A DNA stretch of 64,000 nt. Origin: Constrictibacter sp. MBR-5. Lineage in GTDB: Bacteria; Pseudomonadota; Alphaproteobacteria; JAJUGE01. Both the position numbers and the translations under genes were made by a program. The stretch covers positions 1 through 64,000 of the forward strand of contig NZ_JBEPTK010000006.1 of assembly GCF_040549485.1 (NCBI RefSeq). Reading direction: 5' to 3'. Positions 26,786-35,529 of the stretch are shown piece by piece (the stretch's first letter is position 1; every line of letters starts with the position of its first letter). The notes under the pieces are model-generated. The model searched no databases. It saw only the letters and a list, made by a program, of their open reading frames with translations, and was not told where the DNA came from.

Positions 26786-27739
26786 ATGTTCCATCGCCGC
26801 GTCACCGTTTTCGGAGGATCCGGCTTCATCGGCCGGTATCTCGTGAAGCGTCTCGCGGCCGAGGGCACCGTGGTCCGGGTTGCGGTGCGCCGCCCGGGCG
26901 ATGCGGACTTCCTGAAGCCGCTCGGCGCCGTCGGTCAGATCGTGCCGGTCGCTGCCAACGTCCGCGACCCGGCCTCCGTCCGGGCTGCCGTGGCCGGCGT
27001 GGAGGCGGTCGTCAACCTCGTCGGCATCCTTCAGGAGGGCGGCAAGCAGACCTTTCAGGGCGTGCAGGCGGAAGGTGCCGCCAACGTCGCCGCTGCCGCA
27101 CGCGAGGCCGGCGTCGCGCGGCTGGTGCAGATGTCCGCCATCGGCGCCGACGCCCGGTCGGCCTCGGAGTACGCCCGCACCAAGGCGGCCGGCGAAGAGG
27201 CGGTGCGCGCCGCCTTCCCCGAAGCGACGATCGTGCGGCCCAGCATCGTGATCGGCCCCGAAGACGATTTCTTCAACCGGTTCGGCCAAATGGCGCAGCT
27301 CTTCCCTGCCCTGCCGCTGATCGGCGGCGGCAAGACGCGCTTCCAGCCGGTGGTCGTGGGCGACGTCGCGGATGCGCTGATGAAGATCCTGCGCGACCCG
27401 GCGACCGCCGGACAGACCTACGAACTCGGCGGGCCGCAGATCTACAGCTTCCGCGAGCTGATGGAACTCATGCTGCAGATCGTCGAGCGCAAGCGCTGCC
27501 TGGTGCCGCTCTCCTTCGGGCTGGCGAACTTCCAGGCGCGCATCCTGGAAAAGCTGCCCAATGCGCCGCTGACGCGCGATCAGGTCAAGCTGCTGCAGAA
27601 CGACAATGTCGTGAGCGGTACGCTGCCCGGGCTGACCGACCTCGGGGTGGCTCCGACCGCCATCGAGGTCATCCTGCCGACCTATCTCGAGCGCTTCCGC
27701 AAGGGCGGCCGGTTCGTCAGGTCGCGCCGCGGCCGCTGA
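26786..27739 (+). CDS. Complex I NDUFA9-family NAD(P)H-binding protein
   Basis: A 317-residue atypical short-chain dehydrogenase. The Rossmann motif 'VTVFGGSGFIGRYLVKRL' (GxxGxxG) is at the N-terminus. 'VVNLVGIL', 'YARTKAAGEEAVRAAFPEATIVRPSIVIGPEDDFFNRF' and 'PLIGGGKTRFQPVVVGDVADAL' match the NDUFA9 subgroup, an accessory subunit of respiratory complex I in mitochondria and alphaproteobacteria. The Tyr-Lys dyad of active SDR enzymes appears as 'YARTK'. AAGGGGGA precedes the ATG. It may bind NADPH in complex I assembly or act as an oxidoreductase. No nuo genes are nearby. Confidence 0.88.
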   Translation: MFHRRVTVFGGSGFIGRYLVKRLAAEGTVVRVAVRRPGDADFLKPLGAVGQIVPVAANVRDPASVRAAVAGVEAVVNLVGILQEGGKQTFQGVQAEGAANVAAAAREAGVARLVQMSAIGADARSASEYARTKAAGEEAVRAAFPEATIVRPSIVIGPEDDFFNRFGQMAQLFPALPLIGGGKTRFQPVVVGDVADALMKILRDPATAGQTYELGGPQIYSFRELMELMLQIVERKRCLVPLSFGLANFQARILEKLPNAPLTRDQVKLLQNDNVVSGTLPGLTDLGVAPTAIEVILPTYLERFRKGGRFVRSRRGR

Positions 27740-27754
27740 CGCTGACGGCGGCGC

Positions 27755-28558
27755 TCACGCCATCGTCAGGAACGCGAGCATCCCGAGACCGAGCACGATC
27801 CGGTACCAGCCGAACGGCGCGAAGCCGTAGCGGCCGACGAAGGCCAGTAGCGACCGCACGACAACCAGCCCGGCGACGAACGCCGCCGCAAATCCGACGG
27901 CGATCGTCAGCGTGCCGTCCATGCTCAGCGACTCGCGGTTCTTGTACAGGTCGTAGACGACCGCGCCGAGCATCGTCGGTATCGCCAGGAAGAAGGAAAA
28001 CTCGGCGGCCGTCTTCCGATCGACGCCCAGCAGCAGTGCGCCGAGGATGGTCGCCCCCGACCGGGACACGCCCGGGATCATGGCGAGCGTCTGGACGAAG
28101 CCGATCCCGAGCGCCGTGCGCCGAGACATGCCTTCGACCGAGAAGATGCGCGGCGTCGGCAGATTGCGTTCGATCACCAGGATCGCGATACCGCCGAGGA
28201 TCAGGCTCACGCACACGACGTAGGGCGAGAAGAGCACGCCCTTGATGAAGCCGTGGGCGAAGAAGCCGATCACTGCGGCCGGCAGGAATGCGATCAACAC
28301 CGCTGCCACGAACTGCCTCGCCTCGGCCGACCGGCCGAGACTGGCGGCGATGTGCGCGAGCCGCGCGCCATAGACGAGACAGACGGCGAGCACCGCGCCC
28401 AGCTGGATCACGACCTCGAAGACGAAGCCCGGCGGCCCCTCGAAGCCGAGGAGTTCGCCGACGAGGATGAGGTGGCCGGTCGAGGAGACGGGAATAAATT
28501 CTGTCAGCCCTTCGACGATGCCGAGCAGGAGAGCCTCGGCCAGTTCGGTCAACGTCAT
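27755..28558 (-). CDS. uppP: Undecaprenyl-diphosphate phosphatase
   Basis: A 267-residue integral membrane enzyme that recycles undecaprenyl pyrophosphate to the monophosphate lipid carrier for peptidoglycan and polysaccharide synthesis; high copy gives bacitracin resistance (BacA). The two family motifs are present: 'GIVEGLTEFIPVSSTGHLIL' with its catalytic Glu and Ser residues, and 'IPGVSRSGATI' with the active-site Arg. ATG 28558 gives the standard length; the frame is open a further 37 codons, but those are not UppP-like. It is convergent with the NDUFA9-like gene (15-base gap) and divergent from gltD. Confidence 0.95.
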   Translation of the reverse strand: MTLTELAEALLLGIVEGLTEFIPVSSTGHLILVGELLGFEGPPGFVFEVVIQLGAVLAVCLVYGARLAHIAASLGRSAEARQFVAAVLIAFLPAAVIGFFAHGFIKGVLFSPYVVCVSLILGGIAILVIERNLPTPRIFSVEGMSRRTALGIGFVQTLAMIPGVSRSGATILGALLLGVDRKTAAEFSFFLAIPTMLGAVVYDLYKNRESLSMDGTLTIAVGFAAAFVAGLVVVRSLLAFVGRYGFAPFGWYRIVLGLGMLAFLTMA

Positions 28559-28653
28559 GCAGCGCTTTACTTGTCGAGGGGACGGGACTCGGGATTGAGC
28601 ACGCCGAAGCTCTCGCGAAATGGACCGAACATTGCAAGTGAAAAGACGGGGAC

Positions 28654-28669
28654 GTGCGACGTGTCGCAC
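28654..28669. promoter_or_regulatory. 7-2-7 palindrome between uppP and gltD
   Basis: GTGCGAC (28654-28660) and GTCGCAC (28663-28669) are exact reverse complements around GT. It lies in the divergent promoter region, about 95 bases before the uppP start and 180 before gltD. The size and symmetry suit a dimeric repressor's operator. The regulator is unknown. Confidence 0.4.
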
Positions 28670-28850
28670 TCCTGCAATAGGCCCGATACGGGTATAATTT
28701 TCGCCCCTGATCTCGCATGCGCCATGCTGTGTGCCGAACAGCGGGCTTGGTCCGTGATATTATGGCAGTTATGCTTCCCTGTTTTGTCGATTATCCTTCG
28801 CGAGATCCGTGCAGGCCGTCATATTCCGCAGAGACAAGTCCGAGGATGGC

Positions 28851-30293
28851 ATGGCTGAACGCATGCTGAAGTTCACGGACGTGCCGAAGGCCATGCCCGA
28901 GAAGCGGGAGCCCGAGGCGCGCCGGACCGACTTCAACGAGATCTATCAGGAGTTCGCCCGCGAGCAGGCTGCCGTGCAGGCCGCGCGATGCTCGCAATGC
29001 GGCGTGCCCTACTGTCAGATCCACTGCCCGCTGCACAACAACATCCCCGACTGGCTGCGCCTGACGGCGGAAGGCCGGCTCGAGGAGGCGTACGAGATCG
29101 CCGCCTCGACGAACAACATGCCCGAGGTCTGTGGCCGCATCTGCCCGCAGGATCGTCTCTGCGAGGGCAACTGCGTCATCGAGAAGGGCTTCGAATCGGT
29201 CACCATCGGCACGGTCGAGCGCTTCATCACCGAGACGGCCTGGGCCGAAGGCTGGGTGAAGCCGCCGCGGCCGCGCCGCGAGCGGCCGGAGTCGGTCGGC
29301 ATCGTCGGCGCGGGCCCCGGGGGCCTCGCCGCCGCGGAACAGCTCCGCCGCAAGGGCTACCAGGTGCATGTCTACGACCGGCACGACCGCGTCGGCGGCC
29401 TGCTCATCTACGGCATCCCCGGCTTCAAGCTCGAAAAGGACGTGGTGCTGCGGCGCTGGCGCCTGCTCGAGGAAGGCGGCATCACCTTCCACCTCAACTT
29501 CGAGGTCGGCCGCGACGCCAGCCTGGAAGAGCTGCGCGGCCGCCACGACGCCATCCTGATCGCGACCGGCGTCTACAAGGCGCGCGAGCTGATGGCACCC
29601 GGCGTCGGGCTCGGCAACGTCGTTCCGGCACTGGACTATCTCGTCGCCAGCAACCGCAAGGGCCTCGGCGACTCCGTCCCGGCCTTCGAGGACGGCTCGC
29701 TCGACGCGAACGGCAAGCGCGTGGTCGTCATCGGCGGCGGCGACACCGCCATGGACTGCGTGCGGACGGCCGTCCGTCAGGGCGCTACCTCGGTGAAGTG
29801 CCTCTACCGCCGCGACCGCGCCAACATGCCGGGCTCGCAGCGCGAGGTGCGCAATGCCGAGGAGGAGGGCGTCGAGTTCGTCTGGCTCTCCGCGCCGGAG
29901 GCCTTCGTCGGCGAGGACACCGTGGCCGGCGTCCGCATCATCCGCATGCACCTCGGCATCGCCGACGCCACCGGCCGGCAGGTTCCCGTCCCGATCGAAG
30001 GTTCCGCTGCTACGATCGAGGCCGACCTCGTGATCAAGGCGCTCGGGTTCGATCCGGAGGACGTGCCGGCGCTCTTCGGTGCTCCCGAGCTGAAGGTGAC
30101 CCGCTGGGGCACCATTCGGGCCGAACTGGCCACCGGCATGACCAGCCTCGACGGCGTCTTCGCCGCCGGCGATATCGTCCGCGGCGCCTCGCTCGTCGTC
30201 TGGGCCATCCGCGACGGCCGCGATGCCGCCGAAGCCATCCACAGCTACATCCAGGCCAAGATCGGCGCCGCGCCGGTCAAGCTGGCCTCCTGA
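28851..30293 (+). CDS. gltD: Glutamate synthase [NADPH] small subunit
   Basis: A 480-residue beta subunit that passes electrons from NADPH via FAD and two [4Fe-4S] clusters to the GltB subunit. The N-terminus has Cys clusters 'RCSQCGVPYCQIHCPLHNNIPDW' and 'VCGRICPQDRLCEGNCV'. The FAD site is 'VGIVGAGPGGLAAAEQLRRKGYQVHVYD', and the NADPH site is 'VVVIGGGDTAMDCVRTAVRQGATSVKCLYRRD'. It ends with 'GVFAAGDIVRGASLVVWAIRDGRDAAEAI'. It is very like Azospirillum GltD from memory. ATG 28851 gives the normal length. It is 11 bases before gltB. Confidence 0.96.
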   Translation: MAERMLKFTDVPKAMPEKREPEARRTDFNEIYQEFAREQAAVQAARCSQCGVPYCQIHCPLHNNIPDWLRLTAEGRLEEAYEIAASTNNMPEVCGRICPQDRLCEGNCVIEKGFESVTIGTVERFITETAWAEGWVKPPRPRRERPESVGIVGAGPGGLAAAEQLRRKGYQVHVYDRHDRVGGLLIYGIPGFKLEKDVVLRRWRLLEEGGITFHLNFEVGRDASLEELRGRHDAILIATGVYKARELMAPGVGLGNVVPALDYLVASNRKGLGDSVPAFEDGSLDANGKRVVVIGGGDTAMDCVRTAVRQGATSVKCLYRRDRANMPGSQREVRNAEEEGVEFVWLSAPEAFVGEDTVAGVRIIRMHLGIADATGRQVPVPIEGSAATIEADLVIKALGFDPEDVPALFGAPELKVTRWGTIRAELATGMTSLDGVFAAGDIVRGASLVVWAIRDGRDAAEAIHSYIQAKIGAAPVKLAS

Positions 30294-30304
30294 CGGAGGT
30301 GATG

Positions 30305-33300
30305 ATGGACCGCATGCCTTCCGCCCCCAGCCTCTCTCCCGCGGACATCGCCGCTGAGGATTTCGTCGCCGAGTTCCGGGCGAACGCCGAACGGCTGGCT
30401 GCCGCCGGGCTGTACGACCCCGCGCAGGAGCGCGACGCCTGCGGCGTCGGCTTCATCGCGGCCCTCGACGGCAAGCCGAGCCGCGCCGTCGTGGCCAGCG
30501 CGCTGCTGGCGCTGAAGGCGATCTTCCATCGCGGCGCCGTCGACGCCGACGGCCGGACCGGCGACGGCGCCGGCATCCACGTGCAGATACCGCACGCGTT
30601 CTTCCGCCAGCACATCAAGCGCATCGGACACGAGCCGAAGGAGGACATCCTCGCGGTCGGCATGCTGTTCCTGCCGCGCACCGACATGGCGGGCCAGGAG
30701 CGCTGCCGCGTCATCGTCGAGAGCGAGATCCTGAAGTTCGGCTACACGATCTACGGCTGGCGGCAGGTCCCGGTGCACACCGAGGCGCTGGGCGAGAAGG
30801 CCAACGCTACGCGGCCCGAGATCGAGCAGATCATGATCGCGAACAGCCGCGGCGTGGACGCCGAGCAGTTCGAGATCGATCTGATGGTCATCCGGCGGCG
30901 GATCGAGAAGGCCGCCCTGGCCGCCGCCATCCCGGACTTCTACGTCTGCTCGCTGTCCAGCCGCTCGATCATCTACAAGAGCCTCTGCCTCGCCGAGCAG
31001 CTCACCGAATTCTACCCCGACCTGCTCGACGAGCGGTTCGTCTCGAACTTCGCCGTCTATCACCAGCGTTACTCGACCAACACCTTCCCGACATGGCGGC
31101 TGGCGCAGCCGTTCCGGGTGATCGCCCACAATGGCGAGATCAACACCCTGTCGGGCAACGTCAACTGGATGAAGAGCCACGAGCCGCGCCTGGCGAGCCC
31201 GAAGTTCGGCCAGCAGATCGAAGACCTGAAGCCGATCGTCCAGCTCGGCAGCTCGGATTCCGCGGCGCTCGACTCGGTGTTCGAGCTCGTCATCCGCGCC
31301 GGCCGCGACCTGCCGGCGGCCAAGGCCCTGCTGGTGCCGGAGGCCGCCGCGAACAACCAGCTCCTCTCCGACGAGGTGAAGGCGCTCTACAGCTACTTCA
31401 ACGCGATCATGGAGCCGTGGGACGGCCCGGCCGCCCTCGCCGCCTATGACGGGCGCTGGGTGTTGGGCGGCATGGACCGCAACGGCCTGCGGCCGATGCG
31501 CTACAGCATCACCAAGGACGGCCTGCTGATCGCCGGCTCCGAAGCGGGCATGGTGCGCGTGCCCGAGGAGGACGTCGTCGAGAAGGGCCGGCTCGGGCCG
31601 GGGCAGATGATCGCCGTCGACCTCGTCGAGGGCCGGCTGTGGCGCGACACCGAGCTGAAGGAGATGCTCGCCAAGCGCCGCAACTACCGCAAGTGGATCA
31701 GGAACATCGTCCACCTGGAGAAGGTGGCGGGCCGCGACGTGGCGGAGACGGCCGAGCTCGAGCGCGAGGAGCTGCGCCGCCGGCAGCTGGCGGCCGGCTG
31801 GACGATCGAGGACCTGGAGACCGTGCTCCAGCCGATGGCCGAGGACGGCAAGGAGCCGGTCGGCTCGATGGGCGACGACGCGCCCGTCGCGGTGCTGTCG
31901 AGCCGCTACCGCGGCCTGCACCACTTCTTCAGGCAGAACTTCAGCCAGGTCACGAATCCGCCGATCGACTCGCTGCGCGAGCGCCACGTGATGTCGATCG
32001 CCACCCGACTCGGCAACCTCGGCAACATCCTCGAGGAGGACGAGGCGCAGTGCCGGCTGCTGCAGATCGAGTCGCCGGTCCTGACCAACGCGCAGTTCGA
32101 CGCCATGCGCCGCTACATGGCGGACACCTGCGGCGACATCGACGCGACGTTCGACATCGGCGGCGGCGAACACGCGCTGCGCCAGGCGATCGAGCGGATC
32201 CAGCAGGAAGCCGAGGACGCCGTCCGCGGCGGCTGCTCCCACCTCGTCCTCTCCGACAAGGCGGTCGGCGCAGAACGTGCCGCGATCCCGACGATCCTCG
32301 CCTGCGGCGCGGTGCACACGCACCTCGTCCGGCAGAGCCTGCGTACCTTCACGTCGCTGAACGTCCGCACCGGCGTCTGTCTCGACGTGCACAATTTCGC
32401 GGTGCTGATCGGCGTCGGCGCCACCACCGTCAACGCCTATCTGGCGCAGGAATCGATTGCCGACAGGCATCGCCGGGGGTTGCTGGCGCCCCTCACCCTC
32501 GACCAGGCGGTGGCGCGCTACAAGAAGGCGGTCGACGACGGTCTGCTCAAGATCATGTCGAAGCTCGGCATCTCGGTGATCAGCTCCTACCGCGGCGGCT
32601 ACAATTTCGAGGCGGTCGGCCTGTCCCGCGCGCTCGTCGCCGAGTTCTTCCCCGGCATGACCTCGCGGATCTCGGGCCTCGGCCTCGCCGGCATCCAGCA
32701 GAAAGTGCTGGAACTGCACGAGCGCGCCTGGGACGAGGAGACGGTCTCCCTGCCCGTCGGCGGCTTCTACAAGTTCCGGCAGAGCGGCGAACTGCACGCC
32801 TTCGAGGGCAACCTCATGCACACGCTGCAGACCGCCGTCGCGACCGACTCCTATTCCACCTACAAGCGCTATTCGGAAGCCGTCCGCAGGCTGCAGCCGA
32901 TCCACCTGCGCGACCTGCTCGACTTCAGCTATCCGGCGGCAGGCGTGCCGCTGGAGGAAGTCGAATCGGTAACCGAGATCCGCAAGCGGCTGGTGGCACC
33001 GGGCATCTCGCTCGGCGCCCTCAGCCCGGAGGCGCACGAAACCCTCTCGATCGCCATGAACCGGATCGGCGCCAAGTCGGACTCCGGCGAAGGCGGCGAG
33101 GATCCGGCGCGCTACACGCCGCGCCCGAACGGCGACAACGCGTCGTCCGCGATCAAGCAGATCGCCTCCGGCCGCTTCGGCGTGACCGCCGAGTATCTGA
33201 ACAACTGCTCCGAGATCGAGATCAAGGTCGCCCAGGGCGCCAAGCCAGGCGAAGGCGGCCAGCTGCCCGGCATCAAGGTCTCGGGCCTGATCGCCCGGCT

Positions 33301-34876
33301 ACGGCACGCGACGCCCGGTGTCACGCTGATCTCGCCCCCGCCGCACCACGACATCTACTCGATCGAGGATCTGGCGCAGCTCATCTACGACCTGAAGCAG
33401 ATCAACCCCGAGGCGCGCGTCTGCGTGAAGCTGGTCGCGCGCAGCGGCATCGGCACGATCGCCGCCGGCGTCGCCAAGGCGAAGGCGGACGTCATCCTCG
33501 TTTCCGGCCATTCGGGCGGCACCGGCGCCTCGCCGCAGTCGAGCATCAAGTATGTCGGCGTGCCCTGGGAAATGGGCGTTTCCGAGGTTCATCAAGTACT
33601 TATGATGAACCGCCTCAGGCATCGCATCAGGCTGCGGACGGACGGCGGCATCAAGACCGGCCGCGACGTCGTCATCGCCGCACTGCTCGGCGCCGAAGAG
33701 TATGGCATCGGCACCGCGTCCCTGGTCGCGATGGGCTGCATCATGGTGCGGCAGTGCCATTCCAACACCTGCCCGGTCGGCATTTGCACGCAGGATGAAA
33801 AGCTGCGCGCAAAGTTCGATGGGACGCCGGAAAAGGTCGTCAACCTGTTCTCCTTCGTCGCCGAGGAGGTGCGCGAGATCCTGGCGTCGCTGGGCGCGCG
33901 CTCGCTGGAGGAGATCGTCGGCCGCACGGAACTGCTGAGCCAGGTCAGCCGCGGCGCCGCCCACCTCGACGACCTGGACTTCAACGGAATCCTGGTGAAG
34001 TCCGCGGTCACGAAGGACTACGGCAACACCTGCACGGTCGAACGCAACGAGGTGCCCGACACGCTCGACGCGCAGATGCTGCGCGATGCCGCACCGCTCT
34101 TCCAGCGGGGCGAGAAGATGCAGTTGGCCTACACGATCCGGAACACGCAGCGCGCCATCGGCACTCGCCTTTCCTCGGCGGTGACGCGCCGGTTCGGGAT
34201 GACGGGGCTGCAGCCGGGCCACGTCACCCTCCGGCTGCGCGGCTCCGCCGGCCAGTCGCTCGGCGCCTTCGCCGTCCAGGGCATCCGCATCGAAGTGTTC
34301 GGCGACGCCAACGACTATGTCGGCAAGGGGCTGTCCGGCGGCTCGATCGTCGTGCGGCCCTCGACCGCCAGTCCGTTGGTCACTAACCTCAACACGATCA
34401 TCGGCAACACCGTCCTTTACGGTGCCACGGCGGGCGAGTTGTTCGCCGCGGGGCAGGCCGGCGAGCGTTTCGCCGTGCGCAACTCCGGCGCCACGACCGT
34501 GGTCGAGGGCTGCGGCGCCAACGGCTGCGAGTACATGACTGGCGGCACGGCGGTGATCCTGGGATCCGTCGGCGACAATTTCGCCGCCGGCATGACGGGC
34601 GGCATGGCCTTCGTCTACGACCCCGGCGACACCATCGGCAAGCGCATCAATCCGGAATCGGTCGTCTGGCAGCGCATCGAGACGGAGCATTGGTCCGAGG
34701 TGCTGCGCGAGCTGATCCAGCAGCATATCCGGCACACCCAGTCGCGCTTCGCCGAACAGCTTCTGGTCGACTGGCACCGGGAACGCGCGAACTTCTGGCA
34801 GATCGTCCCGAAGGAGATCCTGGCGAAGCTCGACCACCCGATCACCGCGCCCGGGCAGCCGGCGCTGAGAGCCTAG
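30305..34876 (+). CDS. gltB: Glutamate synthase [NADPH] large subunit
   Basis: A 1523-residue alpha subunit that makes glutamate from glutamine and 2-oxoglutarate. A propeptide of 45 residues precedes the glutaminase nucleophile Cys46 in 'RDACGVGFIAALDG'. Then come the central domain, the FMN-binding synthase domain ('EIKVAQGAKPGEGGQLPG', 'ILVSGHSGGTGASP') and the [3Fe-4S] site C-X5-C-X4-C ('CIMVRQCHSNTCPVGIC'). The C-terminal beta-helix GXGXG domain follows. Both ATG 30302 and 30305 follow a GGAGG; 30305 has the better spacing. The frame is open upstream through gltD, but that is an antisense-like artefact. The operon supplies ammonium assimilation, fitting the nitrogen theme of the window. 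Confidence 0.97.
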   Translation: MDRMPSAPSLSPADIAAEDFVAEFRANAERLAAAGLYDPAQERDACGVGFIAALDGKPSRAVVASALLALKAIFHRGAVDADGRTGDGAGIHVQIPHAFFRQHIKRIGHEPKEDILAVGMLFLPRTDMAGQERCRVIVESEILKFGYTIYGWRQVPVHTEALGEKANATRPEIEQIMIANSRGVDAEQFEIDLMVIRRRIEKAALAAAIPDFYVCSLSSRSIIYKSLCLAEQLTEFYPDLLDERFVSNFAVYHQRYSTNTFPTWRLAQPFRVIAHNGEINTLSGNVNWMKSHEPRLASPKFGQQIEDLKPIVQLGSSDSAALDSVFELVIRAGRDLPAAKALLVPEAAANNQLLSDEVKALYSYFNAIMEPWDGPAALAAYDGRWVLGGMDRNGLRPMRYSITKDGLLIAGSEAGMVRVPEEDVVEKGRLGPGQMIAVDLVEGRLWRDTELKEMLAKRRNYRKWIRNIVHLEKVAGRDVAETAELEREELRRRQLAAGWTIEDLETVLQPMAEDGKEPVGSMGDDAPVAVLSSRYRGLHHFFRQNFSQVTNPPIDSLRERHVMSIATRLGNLGNILEEDEAQCRLLQIESPVLTNAQFDAMRRYMADTCGDIDATFDIGGGEHALRQAIERIQQEAEDAVRGGCSHLVLSDKAVGAERAAIPTILACGAVHTHLVRQSLRTFTSLNVRTGVCLDVHNFAVLIGVGATTVNAYLAQESIADRHRRGLLAPLTLDQAVARYKKAVDDGLLKIMSKLGISVISSYRGGYNFEAVGLSRALVAEFFPGMTSRISGLGLAGIQQKVLELHERAWDEETVSLPVGGFYKFRQSGELHAFEGNLMHTLQTAVATDSYSTYKRYSEAVRRLQPIHLRDLLDFSYPAAGVPLEEVESVTEIRKRLVAPGISLGALSPEAHETLSIAMNRIGAKSDSGEGGEDPARYTPRPNGDNASSAIKQIASGRFGVTAEYLNNCSEIEIKVAQGAKPGEGGQLPGIKVSGLIARLRHATPGVTLISPPPHHDIYSIEDLAQLIYDLKQINPEARVCVKLVARSGIGTIAAGVAKAKADVILVSGHSGGTGASPQSSIKYVGVPWEMGVSEVHQVLMMNRLRHRIRLRTDGGIKTGRDVVIAALLGAEEYGIGTASLVAMGCIMVRQCHSNTCPVGICTQDEKLRAKFDGTPEKVVNLFSFVAEEVREILASLGARSLEEIVGRTELLSQVSRGAAHLDDLDFNGILVKSAVTKDYGNTCTVERNEVPDTLDAQMLRDAAPLFQRGEKMQLAYTIRNTQRAIGTRLSSAVTRRFGMTGLQPGHVTLRLRGSAGQSLGAFAVQGIRIEVFGDANDYVGKGLSGGSIVVRPSTASPLVTNLNTIIGNTVLYGATAGELFAAGQAGERFAVRNSGATTVVEGCGANGCEYMTGGTAVILGSVGDNFAAGMTGGMAFVYDPGDTIGKRINPESVVWQRIETEHWSEVLRELIQQHIRHTQSRFAEQLLVDWHRERANFWQIVPKEILAKLDHPITAPGQPALRA

Positions 34877-34903
34877 CGCGACGGTTGGGATCCGCCTCCA
34901 TCT

Positions 34904-34920
34904 TCGTTATAAGGTAACGA
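34904..34920. promoter_or_regulatory. Palindrome resembling a Zur (zinc regulator) box before the DUF1007 gene
   Basis: TCGTTA (34904-34909) and TAACGA (34915-34920) are exact reverse complements around TAAGG. The core GTTATAAGGTAAC differs by only two bases from the GTTATAATATAAC-like sites that I recall for Zur. It stands 15 bases before the ATG, so a bound repressor would block expression. The link to zinc or another metal is inferred from this and from the transporter genes that follow. Confidence 0.45.
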
Positions 34921-34935
34921 GATTGGAGGGCCCGC

Positions 34936-35529
34936 ATGGCTTGGTACACGAGGTGCCTGATCGGCGCGTTCGCGGCTTTGGCCGCCGCACCGCCGGCGTC
35001 GGCGCATCCGCATATCTGGATCGACGCGACGGTCGCGATCGTCGCCCGCGAAGGGGCGATCCACGAACTCGCCATGGTCTGGAAGTTCGACCCCCTGTTC
35101 AGCGGCATGGTCGCCGCCGACTTCGACACGAACCGGAACGGCAGTCTCGATCCCGACGAGATCGAGACCCTCGCCGCCCAGACCGTTCCGTCGATCGCCG
35201 AGTACGACTACTTCACGCATCTCCGCGTCGGCGACCGGGAGGTGAAGATCGAGTCGATCCGGGCCTTCCGAATCGAGGTGCACGGCAAGCTCCTCTACTA
35301 CGGCTTCTCCATCCCGCTCGAATCGCCGGTCGATCCGCGGAAGACGGAACTGTCCTTCTCGCTCTTTGATCAAAGCTACTACACCGACGTCAGCACCGAG
35401 GCCGAGGGCGCCATCCGGCTGCTCGGCGACTGGCCCGCGGGATGCGCGGTCGAGAAGGGCGAGGATCTGGGCAACCCGATCTATTTCGGCATGGTCTTCC
35501 CCGTCCGTCACGTCGTCAGGTGCGGATGA
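34936..35529 (+). CDS. DUF1007 family periplasmic metal-related protein
   Basis: A 197-residue protein with a signal peptide ending at about residue 23 ('PPASA'). The mature N-terminus is 'HPHIWID' (residues 24-30), the DUF1007 hallmark and a likely metal ligand set. Residues 64-75 form an EF-hand-like loop, D-x-N-x-N-G-x-L-D-x-x-E. DUF1007 proteins are nearly always paired with a NicO-type transporter and are thought to deliver a metal in the periplasm. It overlaps the NicO gene by 4 bases and has GGAGG before the start. The substrate (Ni, Co or Zn) is not known from sequence alone. Confidence 0.88.
   Translation: MAWYTRCLIGAFAALAAAPPASAHPHIWIDATVAIVAREGAIHELAMVWKFDPLFSGMVAADFDTNRNGSLDPDEIETLAAQTVPSIAEYDYFTHLRVGDREVKIESIRAFRIEVHGKLLYYGFSIPLESPVDPRKTELSFSLFDQSYYTDVSTEAEGAIRLLGDWPAGCAVEKGEDLGNPIYFGMVFPVRHVVRCG

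Noticed and set aside
28700-28850. Sigma54 promoter before gltD
   Set aside because: A TGGCA sequence is present at about 28770 but no GC element lies at the required 10-base distance.
30245-33037. A 930-codon antisense frame over gltB, and similar long minus-strand frames over aap, trp, accD and yej-like genes
   Set aside because: In GC-rich coding DNA the opposite strand often stays open. The translations are rich in Arg, Gly, Asp and His repeats with no motifs, and the sense strand is a well-known gene in each case.
28988-34876. A single open frame of 1962 codons spanning gltD and gltB
   Set aside because: Before 30305 the reading is Arg/Ala/Gly-rich and lies out of frame with the clear GltD protein. 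Only the part from 30305 on is GltB. It is not a GltD-GltB fusion.
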